Below are positions 56,695-64,000 of a stretch of DNA of 64,000 nucleotides, in pieces. Every line of letters starts with the position of its first letter. The stretch's first letter is position 1. Location: positions 154,099,265 through 154,163,264 of the forward strand of contig CAXKWD010000005.1 in NCBI GenBank assembly GCA_964059195.1, given 5' to 3'. A program made the translations under genes and the position numbers. The stretch is from Ectobius pallidus (Eukaryota > Arthropoda > Insecta > Blattodea > Ectobiidae). Below the pieces are notes generated by a model. It was not told the origin of the DNA. It worked only from the letters and a program-made list of their open reading frames with translations, and made no database searches.

Positions 56695-57058
56695 TTAATA
56701 ATAATACAAGTTTAGACAACACAGCTGTACAATGATAGAATTTTATAAGAAAGTTGTAATTATTGGAATTTGCTCAGAAACTATTACCTTAATGATTTAA
56801 TGTATCCAACATTGTAGATACTTGTATATACTTAACTTTTTTTTAATGAGACATAGCATGTAGTATTGCAGCACTTAAGCAATGGAACATGCTGTATTAA
56901 TTCCATTAAATAAAAAATAAAAAAAATAAAAGTATTAGGATAGATTCATGGAAAGTAGGATTTGCGAGGGATGGTTGGATGGAGTTAGCGCGGATTAGAG
57001 TTGAATTGCGGGCTCAGGTAAGCGCGAGAATAAACCTTCGGGTTCTATAAAACAGATA
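55538..57058 (+). pseudogene. LINE ORF2 C-terminal tail split by the RNase H LINE
   Basis: Left part (55,538-55,674) reads KMPLGRPRCRWEDS. Right part (56,931-57,058) continues IRIDSWKVGFARDGWMELAR, then IRVELRAQVSARINLRVL-stop. Homologue of 49,619-49,965. The frame rejoins exactly across the insertion. Confidence 0.85.
55675..56930 (+). mobile_element. 5'-truncated RNase H LINE, 1,256 bp
   Basis: Starts after AGT at 55,672-55,674. It ends in an A-rich tail (AAATAAAAAATAAAAAAAAT) before AGT at 56,931-56,933, a 3-bp duplication. Confidence 0.85.
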
Positions 57059-57477
57059 GGCCTAATATTCCTTTAGCTCTCTTAGGAATTGTCTATTGCC
57101 AATGAGTAAGTAAGTATAAGTAGTGTATATTTATTTCTCATAATTTTTTTTTTTACACATAAACCATATCTAATACAATATTTGAACTCGTGTTTCCGTG
57201 CACATCCAACGCCACCTATTAACAAGATCGTATTAAATTGTGAAATTAATGGAAGATGGCCTTGCTCGGTTGCCATATTTGATTCATTTGTTTATAACAT
57301 CACAACACGCAGATATATAATTATTTTACAAAGGTGGACAGAAGGGGATAATGAAAGCACGCCTAAATGGGGACAAATTGAATATTTTGGACAAAAGTCA
57401 CTATGCAGGTTTTTTTAGGTGGGGGGCTTTGGGAACTCGAATCTAATTTCGTTTTTTCCCCCCGGGCGGTGCACTTA

Positions 57478-57969
57478 AATGGTGAAATGCACTCGAAGCG
57501 ATAACTCAAATACGATTTATCTGATTTTTATAAAACTTGGTATAGTCTACGCATTTATAACGTCCATGGAAAGAAGCCTATTGATATTGGACGAAATCGG
57601 TTCACCGGAACCGGAGTAATACCCAATTTAATGCCAATTTTATGCCAATTTTATGTTAATATATTAGAAAGAATTTATCTAATGCAAATCAGTTCTCATG
57701 ACAACATATTTTTTTACATTGTTCATATACGGCTTTGGAAGTTGCAATACAGATAGCTTTGACAAATAACACTACCCACTTATTACTTCACATGTGCTTA
57801 TCAAACTAGGCCTTTGTTTTTCCTTCAGCCCTGCTTAATGAATCGATCTGGAGCTTAACTCGGAAATCGATTAAAAAGATATACTCATTTTCTGCATATC
57901 ATAATTGCAACTGCTCTTTTTAAACAAAAGCATTCTGGCACTTTGTTGCATCAGTTTACCTGATTTAAT
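57478..57969 (+). mobile_element. Helentron/mini-me-like element, copy e (5' part missing)
   Basis: Holds one internal unit (CAAATACGATTTATCTG, 57,507) and the 3' region with CATTCTGGCAC, hairpin ATCAG-TTTAC-CTGAT and TTTAAT before T. No GTCY tract. It lacks the SINE of copy b, so it shows the empty target. Confidence 0.7.
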
Positions 57970-58198
57970 TTTTTTCGACATTAGATTACTGTTACCCATT
58001 TGGCTTCAAAGCACTAACTATCTGCAAATGGTGTGACTTACCTATTAATTTTTATACATTTACGTCCAGTTGTTCACTTCTTCGTCACGCGAACTGGTTG
58101 ACAGGCTAGCATATCCTTGTATAACTTTTCAAGCGCAACATGATTTCATGTGGTACTACTGTATATGGATAGTGTGACTTTTTTCTCGTTTTCTCTGC
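57970..58198. other. No gene recognised
   Basis: Short unassigned stretch. Confidence 0.4.
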
Positions 58199-58523
58199 CA
58201 GCGTTTTTCAACCTATGGTCCGCCCTTAATTTCTTTGTTTTTATTATTGTATTACCTCGTACCTTTGTATTGCAAATAGAACATGTTCTAACCTTTTATA
58301 CATAATATTTTGTCATACTTCTCCAAATTATGTATTGTTTTAAGTAATTATTTAGTATAAGTTTTTCTAATATATTGAACTGAACCACCCCCGAACACAA
58401 GCTCTGATTCTTCGGGTGGTGTATCAACTTTTGTATGTATTTTTCGTGTAATTTGGAACAATAAATTGTGATTGTAATTGTAATTTTAGATGTCCCCGGG
58501 TTCAGAAAGGTTGAGAAAAGCTG
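58199..58523. mobile_element. Probable hAT MITE holding a LINE-tail-like piece
   Basis: CAGCGTTTTTCAACCT at the left and AGGTTGAGAAAAGCTG at the right, as in hAT elements of the CAGTGTTTCTCAACC type. Before the right end lies a GTGATTGTAATTGTAATTT repeat resembling a LINE tail. No clear 8-bp duplication. Confidence 0.55.
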
Positions 58524-59128
58524 TCTTAGACTATAGGCCTATGGCTTTAGTTTTGTCATTGATCATGAAACTTAATTTTACGATCATGTTAGCGAATTTC
58601 ATTCAGATATAGGACAGGAAGGAAGAAATACGAATCGATCCATGTTCGTGAAGTCCTATAACTCTCCTATTGACGTGAAACAATAAATTTAATCGCTATG
58701 TGAAACAGTTCGTTGTGCTCCTAGCCGTGTGTTTGAGTAATCGGTAACCCATTTGTCAAGCCAGCACATTGTCAGGGTCCCATATTGCACATGACAAATA
58801 CGCCGTAATTACGTGTAAGTGGATTACATTACAAGTGATAGTATGGCATAATGGGATGTAAACTATTTAATAGCACGGACATCTCGTATATTATCAATAG
58901 CGCTAGGGTTTCTATTTAATTGTATATTTTACTCTTTACCTTCACTCCGTGGAAAATCATAAGTGTCCATGGTACACCATATGGCGAATATTTAGTGAAG
59001 TTCCATTTTACATATTTTTACATATTTATGGGCACTTTAATCACCCATTCTTATGAAATGACATGATATGACATATTTTAACCTCTTTTAAAGCTCAATA
59101 TGTATGGTAATTATAATTGTAATAATAA
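58524..59128. other. No gene recognised
   Basis: AT-rich, nothing supportable. Confidence 0.4.
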
Positions 59129-59130
59129 TA

Positions 59131-59640
59131 CAGTGTGTCTGAAAATGTACTAACACTTTGAATGAGTGTAAAAACATGATTTATAAACATAGAGACAAGT
59201 TTAAAGGCTTGAATTACAAAAGAAACATGTAATTAAAGAATCATGTTCGCAAATGTTCAAATTGATGACCGTCATTGTCCAGACAAAGCTGATAACGTAA
59301 ACGTCATGACATAGTTCATTTGGAATTTCGCGACATTGTCTTCTAATTTCCAATTTCAATGCATCTATTGTTCTTGGTTTTGTGCGATAAACTCTGTCCT
59401 TGAGGTCTCCCCATAAAAATAAGTCCAATTGATGTGAGGTCTGGGGAACTCGCAGGGTATTCAATGCTACCCCTTCGTCCAATCCGTGTGTTTGGATAAA
59501 CTGCATGGAGGTGAGCTCTTACATCTCGATGGTAGTGTAATCTGTAATCTGTACATCTGTAATTCAAGCCTTGTCTCTATGTTGATAAATAATGTTTTTA
59601 TACTTCATTCAAAGTGTTAGTACATTTTTTAGACACCCTG
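59131..59640 (-). mobile_element. Deleted Tc1/mariner-family element
   Basis: TIRs of about 85 bp (CAGTGTGTCTGAAAATGTAC; right complement CAGGGTGTCTAAAAAATGTA), TA on both sides. The minus strand still holds the C-terminal third of a DDE transposase. Confidence 0.9.
59201..59567 (-). pseudogene. Transposase C-terminal third, frameshifted
   Basis: Reads VRAHLHAVYPNTRIGRRGSI, EYPASSPDLTS, then after a shift near 59,430 LFLWGDLKDRVYRTKP and LEIRRQCREIPNELCHDV. SPDLT..D-x-FLWG-x-LKD is the block around the third catalytic Asp in IS630/Tc1/mariner transposases. N-terminal and first-Asp regions are absent. Confidence 0.85.
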
Positions 59641-59689
59641 TAGTATATTACTAGTAACAATAACAATATAACTACAATGATGATGATGA

Positions 59690-59792
<103 letters not shown>

Positions 59793-60240
59793 GAATCCCC
59801 AAAAATACAGAACCCTATTTTACCAGATGGCATATTAGGGTTATAGATTAAACATATATACAGAGTATACAGTAAACTACATATATATTACAATTTTGCA
59901 AAAAGACTATTCATGAAACTTAAAAAACTTTATAACTTTGCTTATTTAAGAAGAGACGATAGATTGGTGTAGTCAAGTCAAAATTTAGAAAATTTAAGTA
60001 TAATATTAACTGATAACGTTCATGCGTAAATAATGGACAATGAAATAAGAGGTGCCTAACAGATTGGCTTTCCTCTTTACATTTACAATTTGCAGAGGTA
60101 GAAATGTTAATAATAATAATAATAAGAAGAAGAAGAAGAAGAAATACTGGAAAGTGGATTGCTAACAAATCATGCCTAATTTCGCTCTGAATATGCAGAC
60201 TGTGGTTCATTGCAGCAATCAAATACCGTGACCAACATCA
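59793..60240 (-). pseudogene. LINE ORF2 C-terminal finger with 3' UTR
   Basis: Minus strand reads SANCKCKEESQSVRHLLFHC and then PLFTHERYQLILYLNFLNFD: a C-x-C-x8-H-x4-C finger as in the RNase H LINE at 55,675, but a different element. A 3' UTR of about 130 bp leads into the (AAT)n tail. AAG/AAT triplets interrupt the frame upstream. Confidence 0.7.
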
Positions 60241-60607
60241 ACTCGTTCTCACCTTTGATATAGTTATACAAATATTAGCCTCTAGGCAGGCCTTCTCTAC
60301 AAAGACCGCACTTAGTGGTTAGCTCGCTTAGAGTCTTGAGGTTTGCTTGGGGATCATGATAGTGGGTAGCCTCTATCAGCTCCTGCGATGCTCATATCGC
60401 CTTGATGCAATTTACAGACGTCCTTTGAATATTTACTTAATGTATTCACGGACAAAATATGATACGAAACACAAAACTTCTTCCACCCTTAAGGGATGAC
60501 AGAAGTGTTGAGAGTGATTTTGCTAAATTATCTGCGCTGAAAAACTGAAAAAAAATTACTGTTTCAAATTTCAATTCACTTTCTTAATTAGTTTCTGAGA
60601 TATTTAA
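60241..60607. other. No gene recognised
   Basis: A short tRNA-like or repeat fragment is possible around 60,300-60,380, but I cannot support it. Confidence 0.35.
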
Positions 60608-61980
60608 TCTATATTAATATAAAAATGAATTTACAAAAGGGTTTTTCCGCATCACTTGAGAACGGCTCGATCGATTTGGCTGATTTCTTTTTTGTTGAGT
60701 TCGTAATTATTGTCAGGACAAGGTTTGTATGAAAGAAAAATTTTGGAAAATCCACGGGAAAAGTAAGAAATGTGAAATGAGGCAAAGTTAGAGAGTTCTG
60801 CTGTCAATTGTTTACATAAAAAAGATTTATAAAATTGAAGAGTGACAAAAAAAGTGTGACATATTCACATTTGAGAGTTCCGCTGTCACATGTTATCATA
60901 ACAAAACAAAACAAAAAGAAGTGTGAGTCTTGCAGCCAAGCCAAATCGAAAGAGTGTATGTACTATATGCATGTGGGTATGTATGTTCCCTATACAAATC
61001 TACATTTCTCGACCAATTTTCACGCAATTTTGCACACATACCCAGTTAAGCCCGAGAAGTAACGCGATCAACATTAAAATTCAAACAAGCCACTTGTTCC
61101 CTTGAAAATTTATATAATTTCAGAAAATATTACACTGAAAAAATGAAATGCAGTTCAATTATCATGACAACAGTGTATTGTTTACAGTGTTCACATAGGG
61201 CTTTGGGAACTATGTAATACTGGGCTTTAATTCTGATGCTATCGATGTAATACATTTGCGAAAATAATTCTTGAAGAATGAAATCCACGAAAATAAAGCA
61301 CAATGAGATACAGTCAAATAACTTTCTACGCTCGACATGGAAAATATCATTTTCTCACTTCACATGTTGATGTAGAATAAGCGGTTGTATTGCAGGGATA
61401 GCTTAAATGTGTGCCAGTGAGTATGCTATATCAGAAGTCTGTAAAAAATCCTATCCACTGATACGTCACTCATAGCTGTAGACTTTGTATAGGGATGTTT
61501 ATCATAGGCCCTAAACATGTACAAGAAGACAAAATAGGTTGGAACATTTTCAGTCCTATGCCCGCAGTCTATTATGTCCCAGGTTTTGGGGGAGGAAAGT
61601 ATGAAAGTGATAATGATTTTTTTTTTTTCAGCTCCGAAACGGTTGTATGGTAACATGAGAGTGAGAATTAAGAATTTCCATAAAGACAATACAGTCTTAC
61701 GTAATCGGAATATATTTTTCTTATTATTTCAACCCCTCCCAGGTATGGTGTGTAGAAGCAACGGGATGCAACATTCGACATCCTCTGTGAGCCATAAAAA
61801 GCTATATCTAGCGTTTTCTGAGGGGATACTTTGAGTGTGATAAGTCGTTCTTCCTCATTTCAAGTTCTATGTAGGACTACATATTATACAAGCCCCTAGA
61901 GTTTGAAAATCGAAAGTTCATCATAAATTAATTTCAAATTACAAATAAAAACCCGGGAGACGCCGGGCCTTTTAAGCTAA
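60608..61980 (+). mobile_element. Non-autonomous Helitron H3
   Basis: Starts TCTATATTAATATAAAAATG after A and ends ACCCGGGAGACGCCGGGC, then CTTTTAAGCTAA before T. Its 3' half matches H1 and H2. Its 5' half differs and shares a module with the Helitron at 24,234. About 1.37 kb, no Rep/helicase. Confidence 0.75.
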
Positions 61981-63164
61981 TGAGATTTATATCTACGAAG
62001 TTTGCTTTTTATATAGTAGATGATAAGGTGAGATTTTATGAGCGAATTCAGAGTTAAGTGAAATACAGTATTACGAAATGAAGTCACTGTTTTTAATAGT
62101 TAATGTAAAATGTGTAGGGGCCGTATTTTATGGTAACAACGATAAGCGCGAAATTTTATAAAACAACCTCCCTTAGCTATATTTAGCTTTTATATGCTTA
62201 AAATACCAATATGAGCCAAATTGAACCCACGAAATATCGCGAAATTTTCTCGATTCCGCGAAATGTCTCTATAAGCGCGAAATATGTCCCTTCTGTCCGT
62301 AAAGTGAGAAATGAACACGAAAATGTACCTTAAAATCACAATATTGGGGTTTGGTGTACTGTATTATTTATTTCTTAGCAGCATGCTTTTTTTCTGCTGT
62401 TTCTATGGCTGTCGAAGATTTACCGATATATCGATATTTGTGATCGATTACTCAGTTTGCAGAATTTACGCAATGATTGTCTGTGACCTGGTTTGTACTA
62501 TTGAGTACACTCCTTTCCTGCTGTATTCAACAGATTTCGTCTTTTATCCACAGTGGTATTTTTGGCACTTCTATTTCCAAATGGCTATCTGATGGTGTTT
62601 AGTAGAAATTACGATAGTATAACTCTAATCATGTCTAAATCGAAAGTTACTTCAGTTCATACAAGGACAGAAGAATATAGAAATGAGGGGGGGGGCGTTA
62701 GTTCGTGTAAATAAAGAAGCAATGTTTATAACTGTGCAATGTTCCCAATGTAGTATAAAGTAATTTATTTCACGAAATACCCACCGAAATAGAAGGAAGT
62801 TTACACCGAAATCAGTCATTTTATTTCACCAATAAATCAGGGCCCTAAAAATGTGTAATTTAGTAAGTGCCCTGCTTGTACAGGTGAACACTGTAATGCA
62901 TTGAGGAACGCCGGGAGTTAACGCCTGTGCAAAACCACGCAGGCAACTTCTCTGGCAAGCCTGTGTTGCGTGTAGACTAGTCAAACATTCGCAGGCGATG
63001 GAATCTAATACTCATGATAAGCAGTTCCGAAGGTACCGGCAAACTTGCCGGTCTGAAGTGGGTGTAGTTTAATGAAGGTGAAGGAAGAAAACATTGTGCT
63101 CCCTCTTGTACTGTTCAGTTTAAATTCGCTCACATATACTCTATTTACTCGTAGTTCTCATAAA
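61981..63164. other. No gene recognised
   Basis: A stretch of GCGAAAT-type motifs (62,140-62,300) may be a dispersed repeat. A 93-codon hydrophobic open frame (62,311-62,592) lacks any motif or start context I can rely on. Confidence 0.35.
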
Positions 63165-63925
63165 ACAGTAGTAGTAGTAGTAGTAGTAGTAGTAAATGAT
63201 TTATTTTCCCTGGCAGAGTTAAGGCCATAAGGCCTTCTCTTCCACTCAACCAGGTTTCAGAAAATAGATACAATGTAGGCTTACATAAATAGCAAATTAG
63301 TGAATAAGAAACTTATGACTAATACTAAGACTAAGGTTAAGGCTAATCATAATAATAAATTAAATAAGTAAAAAGCATAGATTTCATAAAAAGCATAGGC
63401 TTCATAGAGAGCGTAAGTGTCATCAAAGAAAATAGTAATAATGTTACAAGTAAAACAAGGAATATGTAAAATTATGTTATAATGGAAATTTAAGTCTAGC
63501 TGTAGATAGGTTATAAGGAGACTAAGCAATGTTATGTTCAGTGAGAGATGGAGTGACTACAAAGAGCTAGTTTTGTTCAGTGGGCAATAATTGTTTAATA
63601 AGCGCAGATTTGAAAGAGTATACACTCCGACTACCCCTAATATCTTGTGACAAGGTATTCCAAGAACGGGCTGTGGCTATGGTGAATGAATGAGAGTATG
63701 AGGTTGTATGATGACTAGGAATTGATAACAGAGAGTTGTGGTGCGAGCGTGTACCATGATTATGGTAGGAGGAGAGAAATGTAAATCGGGGAGCCAAGTA
63801 AAGAGGTATGGAAAACTTAAGAATTTGGTATAATAAGCACAGAGAGTGGACCAAACGTCTATTTTGCAAACGAAGCCAAGACAGTTGCTTGAAATATTTT
63901 GAGACATGATCGTGGAAACGAACAC
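63165..63925 (-). pseudogene. LINE 3' end with ORF2 C-terminus and (ACT)n tail
   Basis: The minus strand opens at about 63,925 and reads VRFHDHVSKYFKQLSWLRL, QNRRLVHSLCLLYQILKF, NHGTRSHHNSLLSIPSHHTT, RSWNTLSQDIRGSRSVYSFK, stop at 63,567. This is the C-terminal block of CR1/L2-like LINEs. A 3' UTR of about 380 bp ends in (TAC)n, seen as GTAGTAG at 63,169-63,194. Same family as 38,745-39,258. Confidence 0.82.
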
Positions 63926-64000
63926 AATATATTGTATATTGTATATTGTATATCGGCCGGTTTCGCGACCTGTTGGCGTCGTGGGCCCGGCCTGACTTTT
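63926..64000. repeat. (TATTG)-type pentamer and GC-rich window end
   Basis: Three to four ATATTGT units at 63,929-63,952, then a GC-rich stretch (TCGGCCGGTTTCGCGACC) running off the window. Confidence 0.6.

Noticed and set aside
62311..62592. 93-codon hydrophobic frame as a small membrane protein
   Set aside because: No recognisable motif, T-rich composition makes hydrophobic codons likely by chance, no supporting context.

Overview
ORGANISM. The window looks like intergenic and intronic DNA of a large, repeat-rich animal genome. It is AT-rich and full of microsatellites. It carries Helitrons, mariner, pogo, hAT and TTA-target DNA elements, tRNA-derived SINEs and LINEs with microsatellite tails. 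The LINE tails and mariner fragments resemble those common in insects. A large-genome insect, possibly a cockroach or relative, is my inference. I see no bacterial operons, rRNA, CRISPR array or convincing free-standing tRNA gene.

THE ONE HOST-GENE CANDIDATE (31.8-40.6 kb, minus strand). A 5' exon (40,613-40,145) ends in a splice donor that joins in frame to an acceptor at 37,287. A long exon then runs to a stop at 31,795. Most of it is a tandem array of 120-residue (360-bp) dimers made of 62-aa A and 58-aa B subunits. A second-level duplication of 1,985 bp has doubled about five dimers. The frame is broken at the duplication junction, by two nearby stops, and by about four other frameshifts, so the copy is either decaying or contains assembly errors. 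I do not recognise the family. The 2.86-kb intron is almost entirely five transposable elements.

MOBILE DNA BY REGION. 0-15 kb: a LINE reverse transcriptase fragment, microsatellites, nested MITEs, and two Helentron/mini-me-like copies with (GTCY)n tracts. 16-22 kb: a Helitron end containing a pogo-like element, then a second pogo-like element with a PHD-like finger. 23.6-25.5 kb: a hAT element with a Helitron inside. 27.8-31.2 kb: a Helentron-like copy and a deleted mariner. 40.9-42 kb: a Helentron-like copy joined to a SINE. 42-47 kb: MITEs and two Helitrons in tail-to-tail orientation. 48-55 kb: a dispersed repeat present twice, once empty and once holding a TTA-target MITE, plus hAT MITEs. 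55.5-57 kb: a LINE encoding RNase H inserted into the tail of a different LINE. 57.5-64 kb: another Helentron-like copy, mariner and hAT MITEs, a Helitron and two LINE 3' ends.

HOW IT FITS TOGETHER. Nesting gives relative ages at several places: pogo in Helitron, Helitron in hAT, SINE in Helentron, MITE in MITE, MITE in repeat, and LINE in LINE. Several insertions can be proved from paired filled and empty sites or from exact target duplications inside the window. Nothing here is an operon-like system. The most novel item is the repeat-protein gene and its two-level tandem array.
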